Source: Nocardia bhagyanarayanae (lineage in GTDB: Bacteria; Actinomycetota; Actinomycetes; Mycobacteriales; Mycobacteriaceae). From it: DNA of 64,000 nucleotides. Positions within the stretch are counted from its first letter, which is position 1. Each line of letters opens with the position of its first letter. The position numbers and the translations under genes are program-made. Below the pieces are notes generated by a model, which made no database searches, was not told the origin of the DNA, and worked only from the letters and a program-made list of their open reading frames with translations. Shown here piece by piece: positions 51,808 through 60,399 of this stretch. The DNA lies in NCBI RefSeq assembly GCF_006716565.1, contig NZ_VFPG01000001.1, positions 1,302,001-1,366,000 of the forward strand, read 5' to 3'.

Positions 51808-51900
51808 CCGTGAGAGATACAGCACGACTCCCTCTCACGGCGGGAGCGAGAAGGAGCTGCGACCGGTGTGTAACTCGGGAGGGGTACAGAACGACTCCCT
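51808..51900. promoter_or_regulatory. possible operator: inverted and direct repeats between two SDR genes
   Basis: Inverted repeat CCGTGAGAG (51808-51816) / CTCTCACGG (51832-51840). Direct repeat TACAGCACGACTCCCT (51818-51833) / TACAGAACGACTCCCT (51885-51900). Likely regulator: the TetR-family gene downstream; this is inference. Confidence 0.45.
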
Positions 51901-51953
51901 GATCGTGGCCGGCGTGCAGCAAAATATTTGCGAACACCGCTGTTCATCGGTGG

Positions 51954-51959
51954 TATCGT
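51954..51959 (+). promoter_or_regulatory. -10 element TATCGT, leaderless start of the plus-strand SDR gene
   Basis: Six bases before ATG 51966. Confidence 0.6.
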
Positions 51960-51965
51960 CGCCGC

Positions 51966-52844
51966 ATGAAGCTGTTCTCCGGCCCAGCGGTCGCCGGTAG
52001 GAAGGTGCTGATCACCGGAGCGGCGCGGGGCATCGGGGCCGCGCTCGCCAGGCAACTGCACGCGCACGGAGCCGCTGTCGCGCTGCTCGGACTGGAACCC
52101 GAGCTGCTGGCCGAAGTGGCGCGCGAATGCGGCGACGCGCCGTGGCGATACTGCGACATCGGCGACCCCGCCCAGGTGGAGCGGGTGGTGCGGACGCTGG
52201 CGAGCGAGCTCGGCGGGCTGGACGTGGTGGTCGCCAATGCCGGAGTGGCCAAGCAGCTCGCGCTGATCGGCGGCGATCCTTCGGTGATGGAGGAGACGCT
52301 CGCGGTGAACGTGCTCGGCGTCTACTACACGTTGCGCGCCGCCGGTCCGCACATCTGTCATCCGCAGGGGTACGCGCTTATCGTCTCGTCGCTGGCCGGT
52401 GTCGTGAACCTCCCGCTGGCGGGCGCCTACAGCGCGTCGAAGGCGGGCGTCGAGGCGCTCGGCCACACCCTGCGCAACGAGATCAGACACACCGGCGCCA
52501 AAGTCGGCGTCGCCTATTTCGCCGAGCTGGACACCGACATGACCACCCGCGGTTTCGGTACGGCCGCGGCGCGCGCCATTCTCGGTCGCGCCACCGTCTC
52601 GGGCGTCGCACCGCTCGGCCCCGCCATCGATGCCACCGAACGGGCCATCGCCCGGCGCCGCCGCCAGGTCGTTTCGCCCTGGTGGGTGGCGGTCGTGCTG
52701 CCGTTCCGCCCGCTCGCCCAACGCGTCGTGGACGCCGCGCTGCGCCGCGGAGTCGCCGAGGCCCTGGAGATCGCCCGCACCGAGGACGCACCCTTGACCA
52801 CCGACCAACCCACCCGACCCCGCAGAATGGAGCGGCCCGCCTGA
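51966..52844 (+). CDS. short-chain dehydrogenase/reductase
   Basis: 292 residues. LITGAARGIGAALARQL (TGxxxGIG), DVVVANAGVAKQLAL (NAG), LIVSSLAGVVNLP and YSASKAGVEAL (catalytic Ser, Tyr, Lys). The C-terminal part after ~215 (RRRRQVVSPWWVAVVLPFRPLAQRVVDAALRR) is an extended amphipathic tail common in membrane-associated SDRs of mycolata. Substrate unknown. Probably forms an operon with the TetR gene 67 bases downstream. Leaderless ATG. Confidence 0.87.
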   Translation: MKLFSGPAVAGRKVLITGAARGIGAALARQLHAHGAAVALLGLEPELLAEVARECGDAPWRYCDIGDPAQVERVVRTLASELGGLDVVVANAGVAKQLALIGGDPSVMEETLAVNVLGVYYTLRAAGPHICHPQGYALIVSSLAGVVNLPLAGAYSASKAGVEALGHTLRNEIRHTGAKVGVAYFAELDTDMTTRGFGTAAARAILGRATVSGVAPLGPAIDATERAIARRRRQVVSPWWVAVVLPFRPLAQRVVDAALRRGVAEALEIARTEDAPLTTDQPTRPRRMERPA

Positions 52845-52911
52845 TCGGCGCGGTGCTGTCACAGCGCCCGCCGCCGAACACCTGCCCCCACCGAACACCC
52901 GGAGCCACCGC

Positions 52912-53583
52912 ATGACCGACACCGCAGGCACCGCCCGCCAACTCCCAAGGGGCAGGCACGGTTTACCTCGGGAGCAGGTGATCGCGTCCCAGCGGGACCG
53001 GATCCTGGACGCGATGGCGGAGACCATGGCGGTCACCGGTTATGTCGGCACCTCCGTCGCGGCCGTGCTGAAGGTGGCCGGTGTCTCCCGTGAGACCTTC
53101 TACGAGCAATTCCGTTCCAAGGAGGACTGTTTCGCGGCCGCCTACGAGCGCGCCGTGGAGCGGTTGGTCGCCCGCATCGCGGAGGCATCCGGCCCCGCGG
53201 ACGAGAACGTCACGCGCGGACCGGATCTCGACCGCATGGAACGTCTGCTCGACGCGTACTTCGAGGGCCTGATCGAAGACCCGGCCTACGCCCGGCTCTA
53301 CCTGGTCGAGGTCTACGCGGTCGGCTCCGACGCCCTGGCCCGCCGCGCCCAGCTCCAGGACTCCTTCGTCGCCCTGATCGCCGAGGTGCTGCACGCACAC
53401 ACCGAGCAACAGCGTTTCGCCTGCCAGACTTTCGCGGCGGCGGTCAGCGCGATGGTCACCGCCCGCATCGCGGCCGACGACCTGGACGGTCTGCGCGGTT
53501 TGTCCGCGCCGCTACTCGACATGGTCCGGCGCAGCGGGGACCTCTACGGGTCGGCGATGATCGCCGACGAGGTCCGCGCTTGA
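52912..53583 (+). CDS. TetR-family transcriptional regulator
   Basis: 223 residues. N-terminal HTH: RDRILDAMAETMAVTGYVGTSVAAVLKVAGVSRETFYEQFRSKEDCFAAAYE lies in residues ~22-75, the typical TetR DNA-binding pattern. The C-terminal helices (~85-215) would bind a ligand, unrecognised. Likely repressor of the SDR genes before it; the repeats at 51808-51900 are candidate operators. The start ATG has no strong ribosome site; GTG or ATG upstream are not better. Converges with the GDT1 gene. Confidence 0.87.
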   Translation: MTDTAGTARQLPRGRHGLPREQVIASQRDRILDAMAETMAVTGYVGTSVAAVLKVAGVSRETFYEQFRSKEDCFAAAYERAVERLVARIAEASGPADENVTRGPDLDRMERLLDAYFEGLIEDPAYARLYLVEVYAVGSDALARRAQLQDSFVALIAEVLHAHTEQQRFACQTFAAAVSAMVTARIAADDLDGLRGLSAPLLDMVRRSGDLYGSAMIADEVRA

Positions 53584-53589
53584 CACACA

Positions 53590-53700
53590 ATCCAACCAAA
53601 GGTCACCCTCGGTCGGCCCATCGGGCACTCGGGTCGGGTGAATGAAGGTCACATCCAGTCGGTCTGGCGGGATGAAGGGGGCCTTCGGTCGGTTACGCGC
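53590..53700. repeat. degenerate repeats of tGAAGGTCAC..tCGGTCGG between convergent genes
   Basis: Three spaced copies: aaaggtcaccctcggtcgg, tgaaggtcacatccagtcgg, tgaagggggccttcggtcgg. They are related to those at 7351-7500. No gene is seen here. Confidence 0.55.
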
Positions 53701-53781
53701 CGACCATTCTGGACGCGGCACCGGCCACCCTGGACTCCCGTCGATTCCCGGCCCTGCGCCTGGCGGGGGTAGCGGTCGAGG

Positions 53782-54501
53782 TCAGCGCCCGCGCTGAGCG
53801 CCTTCTGCGACAACCCCTTCGACCTCGACCACCGACGCCGTTCGAACGCGACGCATCAGGACCACAGCGCCCACCGTCACTGGCACGACCGCGGCGATTC
53901 CCGCGCTCGCCCACATACCCAGCGACGGAACCGCCGCGCCGAGCAGGGTGGTGCTACCGAAGTAGAGGAACAACAGCCCCGAGCAGATGCCGATGAGCCG
54001 CTCCGGCAGGTGCTTGCCCACCGCGATACCCACCGCGATGGCGAGCGCGTCGGCGGCCACCATGCCGACGGTGGAGCCGAGCCACACGCCGAACCAGCTG
54101 TTGTCGGTGGCGAGGGCGGCCGTGGCGAACATGGTCCGGTCGCCGAGTTCGGCGAGCAGGAAGGCGGAGAGGACGACGAGGAACGGCGCCGCGGTGGAGC
54201 GGGGCGGTCGCGGCTCGTCGTCTTCGTCGGGAGCGCCGGCGTGTTCGCGCAACGTCCACAGGCCGACCGCGAGGAAGGTGAGGGCGGCGACCAAGGCGAT
54301 GGCGCGGGTGGGCAGGGCCGCGCCGAGGAAGTAACCGACCGCGACCGAGATCAGGTGCACGCCGGCGGTCGCGGTCGCGATGCCGCCGAGCACCACCCAC
54401 CAGCGATAGCGCAGCGCGAACGTCAGCGCCATGAGCTGGGACTTGTCTCCGAGTTCGGCAAGGAAGACGATGCCGATGCTCAGCAGGATGGTGGCGATCA
54501 T
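53782..54501 (-). CDS. TMEM165/GDT1 family manganese/calcium exporter
   Basis: 239 residues of about seven membrane helices in two halves. Each half carries the family motif: FLAELGDKSQLMAL near residue 17 and LLAELGDRTMFATA near 125 (E-x-G-D-K/R-S/T), with an acidic cytoplasmic loop between. GDT1 proteins export Mn2+ (MneA in Vibrio) in exchange for protons. A yybP-ykoY manganese riboswitch in the leader makes manganese efflux the best call. ATG behind gggag. Confidence 0.93.
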   Translation of the reverse strand: MIATILLSIGIVFLAELGDKSQLMALTFALRYRWWVVLGGIATATAGVHLISVAVGYFLGAALPTRAIALVAALTFLAVGLWTLREHAGAPDEDDEPRPPRSTAAPFLVVLSAFLLAELGDRTMFATAALATDNSWFGVWLGSTVGMVAADALAIAVGIAVGKHLPERLIGICSGLLFLYFGSTTLLGAAVPSLGMWASAGIAAVVPVTVGAVVLMRRVRTASVVEVEGVVAEGAQRGR

Positions 54502-54504
54502 TGT

Positions 54505-54583
54505 GTGACGTACTCCCGGGTCTCCGGCCTGCCTGCCGGAGATCTGGGTACGCCTCCGGCCGACAACGAATGGTTGTTCAGGC
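54505..54583 (-). promoter_or_regulatory. expression platform between riboswitch and GDT1 gene
   Basis: Contains hairpin CTCCGGC/GCCGGAG, and GTACCC that can pair with GGGAGTAC covering the ribosome site (gggag). Translational control by manganese is inferred. Confidence 0.5.
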
Positions 54584-54692
54584 CGAAGGTCTCGCCCACC
54601 GGATGAAAACCCGGTTCACACAACCGGACCCGAGCCTCGGGGAGGCGGCGGGTCAGTATGTCGACTGCATGATTGGGGGCTACTCCCCTTCG
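54584..54692 (-). ncRNA. yybP-ykoY manganese riboswitch aptamer
   Basis: 109 bases bounded by P1 arms CGAAGG/CCTTCG. It has the conserved GGGGAGTAGC at its 5' side, GTCGACATACTG inside, and GGCGAGACCTTCG at its 3' side, the signature of the yybP-ykoY class that binds Mn2+. It lies directly before a GDT1-type exporter, the usual gene for this class. High manganese would switch the exporter on. Confidence 0.9.
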
Positions 54693-54881
54693 CTGCCACC
54701 GACCCTACCCCAGCAATCTCGTAGACGCCAACCCGCTGTAAGCCAAATCGCAATGCGCGCAATAAGTTTGGAGCACCTGCGCGAGGGTTTCGGTAACCCT
54801 TATGAGCCAGGCAGCAAACCCTGATCACCGGCGGCAGGGACCATGGACAACGGCCATCCGGGCACCCGTCCGCGGGACGAC

Positions 54882-54914
54882 GAAGGCCCCCTCCCGAAGT
54901 GGAAGGGGGCCTTC
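54882..54914 (-). terminator. terminator after htpG
   Basis: Perfect 11-bp stem GAAGGCCCCCT / AGGGGGCCTTC (54882-54892, 54904-54914), about 12 bases after the htpG stop. The T-run (TTT) lies on the plus-strand side, so it may also stop plus-strand transcripts. Confidence 0.7.
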
Positions 54915-54926
54915 TTTGTCGAGCTG

Positions 54927-56885
54927 TTACAGCGTGCGGGTGAGGCGGTCGGTGAGGATGTGCGCGAAGCGCGCCGGGTCCTTCAGTTCACCGCCCTCGG
55001 CGAGCACCGCGGTGCCGTAGAGCAGTTCGGCCGTCTCGGTGAGCTCGGGGACCTTGCCCTCGTCCGCGTCCTGCTTGCGCGTGTCGTACGCGTCGCGCAG
55101 GCCGGTGACCAGCGGGTGGGTCGGGTTGAGCTCGAGGATGCGCTTGGTCTCCGGAAGGATCTGGCCCGAGGCCCGGTACATCCGCTCCAGCATCGGCGTG
55201 AAGTCGAAGACGTCGCCGACCAGGCAGGCGGGCGAGGTGGTGAGCCGGTTGGTCAGGCGCACCTCCTTGACGCTCTCCTCCAGGGTCTTGCCGAGCCAGG
55301 TCAGCAGCTCGGCGAAGTCCTTGTCCTGCTGCTCGCGCAGCGCCTCGGACTCCTTCTTCTCCTCCTCGGTCTCCAGGTCCACCTCGCCCTTGGCGATGGA
55401 CTGGAACCGCTTGCCGTCGAACTCCGGCACCGAGCCGACCCACATCTCGTCGACCGGGTCGGTCAGGATCAGCACCTCGAGACCCTTGGCCTTGAAGGCC
55501 TCCATGTGCGGGGAGCTCTCCACCTGCTGACGGGACTCGCCCGTCATGTAGTAGATCGCGTCCTGGCCGTCCTTCATCCGCTCGACGTACTGCGCGAGCG
55601 TGGTCAGCTCGGTCTCGGAGTTCGTCGAGGAGAACGAGGAGACCTGCAGGATGGTCTCGCGGTTGTCGAAGTCCGACAGCAAGCCCTCCTTGAGGACGCG
55701 GCCGAACTCCTTCCAGAAGGTCTGGTACTTCTCCTGGTCCTCGGCGCCCTGCATGTCCTTGACCGTCGAGAGCACCTTCTTCACCAGGCGCTTGCGGATC
55801 ATCTGGATCTGGCGGTCCTGCTGCAGGATCTCGCGGGAGACGTTGAGCGAGAGATCCTGCGCGTCCACCACGCCCTTGACGAAGCGCAGGTACTCCGGCA
55901 TCAGCTCTTCGCAGTTGTCCATGATGAACACCCGCTTGACGTAGAGCTGCACGCCGCGCTTGTGCTCGCGAGTGAACAGGTCGAACGGCGCGTGCGACGG
56001 GATGAACAGCAGCGCCTGGTATTCGAACGTGCCCTCCGCCTTGAGCGGAACGATCTCCAGCGGGTCGTCCCACGCGTGGCTGACGTGCTTGTAGAACTCC
56101 TTGTACTCCTCCTCGGAGACCTCACTCTTCGGGCGCGTCCACAGCGCCTTCTGCGAGTTGAGGGTCTGCTCCTCGAGGATCGTCTTCTCCTGCTTGTCCT
56201 CGCCCTCGCCCTCGGTGACGGTCCGCTCCACCTGCATGCGGATCGGCCAGGCGATGAAGTCGGAGTACTTCTTGACGATCTCCCTGAGCTTCCACTCCAG
56301 GGTGTAGTCGAAGAGGTGGTCCTCCTCGTCGGCGGGCTTGAGCTGCAGCGCGACCGACGTGCCCTGCGGCGCGTCGTCGACGGCCTCGATGGTGTAGGTC
56401 GAGCTACCCGCGCCCGCCTCCCAGCGGGTGCCCTCGGTCTCACCGGCCTTACGGGTGGTCAGGGTGACCTTGTCGGCCACCATGAAGGTCGAATAGAAGC
56501 CGATGCCGAACTGGCCGATCAGCTCCTCTGCCGCGGCGTCGGTCTTCGCGTCCTTCAGCTGCCTGCGCAGCTCCGCGGTGCCCGACTTGGCCAGGGTGCC
56601 GATCAAGTCGACGACCTCGGCGCGGGACATGCCGATGCCGTTGTCCCGGACGGTGAGAACCCGGTTGTCCTTGTCGACCTCCAGCTCGATGTGCAGGTCG
56701 GACGTGTCGACGTGCAGGTCCTTGTCCTGAAAAGACGCCAGCCGCAGCTTGTCCAGCGCGTCGGACGCGTTCGAGATCAGCTCCCGCAGGAACGTGTCCT
56801 TGTTGGAGTAGACGGAATGGATCATCAGCTCGAGCAGCTGATGGGTTTCTGCCTGGAACTCGAGTTGTTCGACGTGCTGAGTCAC
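54927..56885 (-). CDS. htpG: chaperone HtpG (bacterial Hsp90)
   Basis: 652 residues, about the family length. N-terminal GHKL ATPase domain with ELISNASDALDKLR (Asn/Asp ATP site), DNGIGMSR and GQFGIGFYSTFMV; middle domain with RRVFIMDNCEELMPEYLRFVKGVVD in part; C-terminal dimerisation domain with LEDPARFAHIL-type end. ATP-driven folding chaperone of the cytoplasm. GTG start at 56885, with the conserved FQAETHQLLELMIHSVYSNK right after. Good terminator downstream. Confidence 0.97.
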   Translation of the reverse strand: MTQHVEQLEFQAETHQLLELMIHSVYSNKDTFLRELISNASDALDKLRLASFQDKDLHVDTSDLHIELEVDKDNRVLTVRDNGIGMSRAEVVDLIGTLAKSGTAELRRQLKDAKTDAAAEELIGQFGIGFYSTFMVADKVTLTTRKAGETEGTRWEAGAGSSTYTIEAVDDAPQGTSVALQLKPADEEDHLFDYTLEWKLREIVKKYSDFIAWPIRMQVERTVTEGEGEDKQEKTILEEQTLNSQKALWTRPKSEVSEEEYKEFYKHVSHAWDDPLEIVPLKAEGTFEYQALLFIPSHAPFDLFTREHKRGVQLYVKRVFIMDNCEELMPEYLRFVKGVVDAQDLSLNVSREILQQDRQIQMIRKRLVKKVLSTVKDMQGAEDQEKYQTFWKEFGRVLKEGLLSDFDNRETILQVSSFSSTNSETELTTLAQYVERMKDGQDAIYYMTGESRQQVESSPHMEAFKAKGLEVLILTDPVDEMWVGSVPEFDGKRFQSIAKGEVDLETEEEKKESEALREQQDKDFAELLTWLGKTLEESVKEVRLTNRLTTSPACLVGDVFDFTPMLERMYRASGQILPETKRILELNPTHPLVTGLRDAYDTRKQDADEGKVPELTETAELLYGTAVLAEGGELKDPARFAHILTDRLTRTL

Positions 56886-56931
56886 GTCGCGATGTTACCG
56901 CCGCGGAGCGACGGCGCGGCCGCACACCCGA

Positions 56932-58866
56932 TCAGACGCCGCGGCCGAGCGAGGGCGCCGCGCCACGGCCGCCGGCGGGCAACTCCGGCGCGCGCCCGAA
57001 GTCGGCGAGCGCGGGCACCTCCAGCTCGGCGCAGTGCGGATTCGGCACCCGCGGCATCATCCATTCGCGCAGCACCTGGGTGGCGCGCACGTCGTCCTCG
57101 TTGTACTCGAGCAACCGGGTGCGCTGGGTCAGGTCGGGCGCACCGTCGTAGCCGACGGCCTGGCGGTACCAGCTCATCGACGCCTCGCCGCCCGCCTCCG
57201 GATCGCGCCAGGCGAAGCCCGCCACCGGCGCGATCTTCTTGAGCCCCTTGCCGTTCGGGCAGATGAACTGGTCGGTGACGGCCTGGAACATGTCCACCCA
57301 CTCCGGCCCGTCCACGAACGCGCGGACCTGGTCCACCGTCGGCACCCCGGGTCGGCCCGCGAACCTGCGTGCCGACTCGTACAGCCACTTGTCCTCGGCG
57401 GTGCGCGAATAGCAGTACGCGGCAAAGGTTTTCCCAGCCGTCGCGGCCTCGGCGCGCACCGTCATCAGCCAGGTCCAGAATTCGCCGAAGGAGCGACCCT
57501 CGTCCTCGGTGGGCAGCGGATCCCAGGTGACGAACGGCCGGTAGCGCCCGTCCAGCAACGTGCCCCACAGGTAGGCGCCGTGCTCCTGGAAACTCTCCAG
57601 GTCGACGTCCACCTCGACGTCGGCGCGGCGCACGTGCACCCGGTCGAAGCGGCGGACCAGCGGCGCGCCCGCCAGCCAGGCGCGCGCGGTGACGACGGCC
57701 TCGTCGAACGGGCCGTGCTGCCAGTCCTCCGGATCCTCGCCGGTCCAGGCGGCCAGGTCGTCGATGGTCTCCACCCCGTGCCCGCGCAGCACGTCGGCCC
57801 GCGAGCCCGGTGCGACCAGGCTGACGTCGCGCTGTTCGACGAGCCAGCCCTCGCAGCTCGGTCCCTCGACTCCCCTCGTCCACCAAGGGCATTGCCTGCA
57901 CTCGGGCACCTTGGACGGCACCGTGGGCAGCTCGCCGCGCACCACCGCGATGCGGTCGGCGTAGCGGCGGTCGTAATCGTCGAGCAGCGGGCCGAGATCG
58001 TGCACCAGGATGCGGTCGAAGTGGTAGCCGATGACGCCGCCGACCAGCGCGGGGCTGGCCAGCCCGTGGCGCTGCAACATCCGGTAGAGGTGGGCGAGGC
58101 GCTGCTGATCGCGCGGCTGCTGGCGCAGCTTGCGGGACGGATCGGGACGCGGATCCCAGCGATACGGGTCCGAGGTGGTCGGGTGGAAGTCGGCCGGTTC
58201 CGGTTTGCGCGGGTCGGTGACCTTGTGGTTGACCACGATGATCGGGATGTAGCCGCCGCGCTCGCGGTCGCGGAGCAGGATCTCCGAACCGCCGCGTCGT
58301 CCGGTGTCCGGTTCCTGCGGCAGCAGCGCGCCCCAGATGTGTTGCGCCCCAGCGGCGCACGCGCTCATGGTGGCCGCAGCGCGATCCGACGCGCGCGCCG
58401 TGGGGTCGATGATCACCCAGCTGTCCGGATCGGCGGCGACGAGCGCGTCGCGCACCCGGTTGCGGTGCGCTGTGGCGGCCTCGCGGCGCTGGCGCACGCC
58501 GGGATCCTCCGCGACGTTGGTGAGCAGCTGCGGATGGGCCGCGTCCAAGTGCAGGCGGTGCCTGCATCCGATCAACGCCCGCGCGTCGATGAACGCGACC
58601 GGCGCGGACTCGACGGGAACCGTGCCCATCGGTGTGGACTCGATCGGGTCGGTCGCCAACGACGCGGCCTCGATCGGATCGAGCTCGCTCGGATCGGTCT
58701 CGGTCGGATCGGACTCGATCGGCGCGTCGTCCATCGGACCGATGGTGATCGGATCGGCCGCCATCGAATCGGTCTCGGCCGGAGCAGGGGTGGTGAACTC
58801 GCCCGACCGGCTCGCGGCCGAGCCGTCCTCCTTGCGACCCTCGCGGTCACCGCTGCCCGAATACAC
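56932..58866 (-). CDS. TM0106-family RecB-like putative nuclease
   Basis: 644 residues. Residues ~35-95 are an acidic repetitive segment (units like DPTETDPSELDPIE). The nuclease module follows: FIDARALIGCRHRLHLD, EILLRDRERGGYIPIIVVNHK, and a Cys cluster (CRQCPWW...CEGW) as in Fe-S RecB-type nucleases. The C-terminal YprB-like RNase H domain has DVDLESFQEHGAYLWG and LEYNEDDVRATQVLREW (split acidic residues). Domain order is that of TM0106 proteins; substrate DNA or RNA unknown. GTG start chosen because CATACT lies six bases upstream; ATG 58764 is the alternative. Confidence 0.8.
   Translation of the reverse strand: MYSGSGDREGRKEDGSAASRSGEFTTPAPAETDSMAADPITIGPMDDAPIESDPTETDPSELDPIEAASLATDPIESTPMGTVPVESAPVAFIDARALIGCRHRLHLDAAHPQLLTNVAEDPGVRQRREAATAHRNRVRDALVAADPDSWVIIDPTARASDRAAATMSACAAGAQHIWGALLPQEPDTGRRGGSEILLRDRERGGYIPIIVVNHKVTDPRKPEPADFHPTTSDPYRWDPRPDPSRKLRQQPRDQQRLAHLYRMLQRHGLASPALVGGVIGYHFDRILVHDLGPLLDDYDRRYADRIAVVRGELPTVPSKVPECRQCPWWTRGVEGPSCEGWLVEQRDVSLVAPGSRADVLRGHGVETIDDLAAWTGEDPEDWQHGPFDEAVVTARAWLAGAPLVRRFDRVHVRRADVEVDVDLESFQEHGAYLWGTLLDGRYRPFVTWDPLPTEDEGRSFGEFWTWLMTVRAEAATAGKTFAAYCYSRTAEDKWLYESARRFAGRPGVPTVDQVRAFVDGPEWVDMFQAVTDQFICPNGKGLKKIAPVAGFAWRDPEAGGEASMSWYRQAVGYDGAPDLTQRTRLLEYNEDDVRATQVLREWMMPRVPNPHCAELEVPALADFGRAPELPAGGRGAAPSLGRGV
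58660..58765 (-). repeat. 15-bp-type tandem repeat coding the acidic segment of the RecB-like protein
   Basis: Repeated words gatcggatcgg, tcgatcgga, tcggtctcggtcgga make a degenerate 15/30-bp array, in frame, coding (D/E)P(I/T/S)E-type units. Confidence 0.6.
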
Positions 58867-58872
58867 GTATGC

Positions 58873-58878
58873 AGTATG
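58873..58878 (-). promoter_or_regulatory. -10 element CATACT, probable leaderless start of the RecB-like gene
   Basis: Six bases before GTG 58866. Weaker than other boxes because the first base is C. Confidence 0.4.
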
Positions 58879-59022
58879 GTCCAGACCCCTGACAGGACAC
58901 GGTGTGCCCTCGCTGCCGCCGCCGTCGACCCGATAAGGTGGGCGCAAACCGCGTGGTAGACGGCAGACGGCCTCGCGCCGAGAGCGCTGCCCTGGCACAC
59001 AGCATTGACGGAGGGCCTTCCG

Positions 59023-59655
59023 ATGGGGTTGTTCACGAAGCGCAAGCGGCGTCCGAGTCGCCGGGCCGAGGCCAAAGCCCTCAAGCACAAGGCCGCGATG
59101 GAGGCCAAGCTGTTCGCCAAGAACGATCGCAAGGCCAAGCGCGCCGAGGCACGCACCCAGGCCAAGGTCGCCAAGCAGCAGATCGCCACGCTGCAGGCCG
59201 AGGAGAAGGCCGCGCTGAAGATGGCCGCGAAGGCCGAGCGTGACGTGTTCAGCCCGGGCCAGGTGCGCAAGTACCTCGGCGTGGCACGGGTGCTCGTCCC
59301 GGTGCTCGCGCCGCTGGCCTACCGTGGCGCGACCTTCCTCCGCGGCCGGCTCGACACCCGGCGCGCGCAGCAGCTCGGCATCGGCGTCGACCAGCTCGGC
59401 GACTACACCGGGCACGGCGCGAAGCTGCAGGCCCGCCTCGCCAACACCGAGGCGGCGCTCGGCAAGATCGACGACAAGGGCGGCGAGACGCAGAAGTTCG
59501 TCACCGCGACCCGCGCCCGGCTCGACAGCCTCGGCGCCGCGGTCCGCACCGCCGAGCAGATGCCCGCCTCGCGTAGGCGCGCGGTGCACACCTCGATCTC
59601 GCACGAGCTGTCCGGCATCGAGGCCGACGTGCTCGCCCGCCTCGGTGTGAACTGA
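59023..59655 (+). CDS. DUF6474 family protein
   Basis: 210 residues. A strongly basic N-terminal ~85-residue helix, likely coiled coil (KRRPSRRAEAKALKHKAAMEAKL through AKVAKQQIATLQAEEKAALKM), a short hydrophobic segment (YLGVARVLVPVLAPLAYRGA, residues ~86-105) and a helical C-terminal half (ARLANTEAALGKIDDKGGETQKF). Matches DUF6474, known from mycolata; function unknown. ATG behind ggagggccttccg. The start is divergent from the RecB-like gene. First gene of the run that leads into the copper cluster, 14 bases before the next. Confidence 0.78.
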   Translation: MGLFTKRKRRPSRRAEAKALKHKAAMEAKLFAKNDRKAKRAEARTQAKVAKQQIATLQAEEKAALKMAAKAERDVFSPGQVRKYLGVARVLVPVLAPLAYRGATFLRGRLDTRRAQQLGIGVDQLGDYTGHGAKLQARLANTEAALGKIDDKGGETQKFVTATRARLDSLGAAVRTAEQMPASRRRAVHTSISHELSGIEADVLARLGVN

Positions 59656-59669
59656 ACGCCGTCCCCGTC

Positions 59670-60362
59670 ATGCATCCCGGCCCGAGCACCGGCCTGCCGC
59701 GCGGCGGCTCGGTCGGCGCACTGGTCGGCTTGCTCAGCGTCGCCGCGCACGGCGTCGCCGGCGGGGGTTACCCGGATTCGCCGGAATTCGCCCTGCTGCT
59801 GACGATTTCGGTCGCGGCGGGGTGCGCGGCGACCGGATTCGCACGGAACGGCGCACCGCGTCCGGCGTCAGCCGCCCGCACGCCCGAGCGCAGGCGGCCG
59901 TGGGACGGACATCGCTTCGAGCACCGCTACGGACGTGGGAGCGGGCGGTTGGTCGCGGCCGGACAACTCGCCGCGCACAGCAGCGGAAATGGGGCCGGAC
60001 GGTTACTCGCCGCATTGGCCATCGGACAGCTCGGCGGGCATGCGGTGTTGACCGGGCTACTCGGGCACACACACGGGGAACGCGCATCGCACATCGCACG
60101 CGGCGATGCCCCGTTGGCGGGTTTCGTTCCGACCGGCTGGATGCTGGGCGCGCACGTGCTCGCGACCGTCGTCTGCGCGGTCTCGATTCTGGCCGCCGAG
60201 CGCCTCTACGGCATCGTCACCCGCGCTGTCCGCGCCGCCCTGGACGCACCGCGAAACGTCCCGGTCGCGCAGGCCGGCCGCTGGTCCGATCCGCCGACTC
60301 CGACCTATCGCTTTCCCCCGCAGGGGCCCATCGGGCCGCGCGCGCCACCGGCGCTCGCCTGA
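59670..60362 (+). CDS. membrane protein of the YcnI-CopC-CopD cluster, unrecognised family
   Basis: 230 residues with four hydrophobic segments (about 14-30, 42-58, 108-128 and 154-176). Between them is a His/Arg-rich stretch (RRRPWDGHRFEHRYGRG) and GHAVLTGLLGHTHGERASH; the C-terminus is Pro-rich. The histidines and the place before YcnI suggest a metal-related membrane role, but I do not recognise the family. ATG with no ribosome site; 14 bases after DUF6474 and 37 before ycnI-like, so it is probably cotranscribed. Confidence 0.7.
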   Translation: MHPGPSTGLPRGGSVGALVGLLSVAAHGVAGGGYPDSPEFALLLTISVAAGCAATGFARNGAPRPASAARTPERRRPWDGHRFEHRYGRGSGRLVAAGQLAAHSSGNGAGRLLAALAIGQLGGHAVLTGLLGHTHGERASHIARGDAPLAGFVPTGWMLGAHVLATVVCAVSILAAERLYGIVTRAVRAALDAPRNVPVAQAGRWSDPPTPTYRFPPQGPIGPRAPPALA

Positions 60363-60399
60363 TCCGCATTCAAACCCCTTCGGACAGAAAGCCTCTCCC

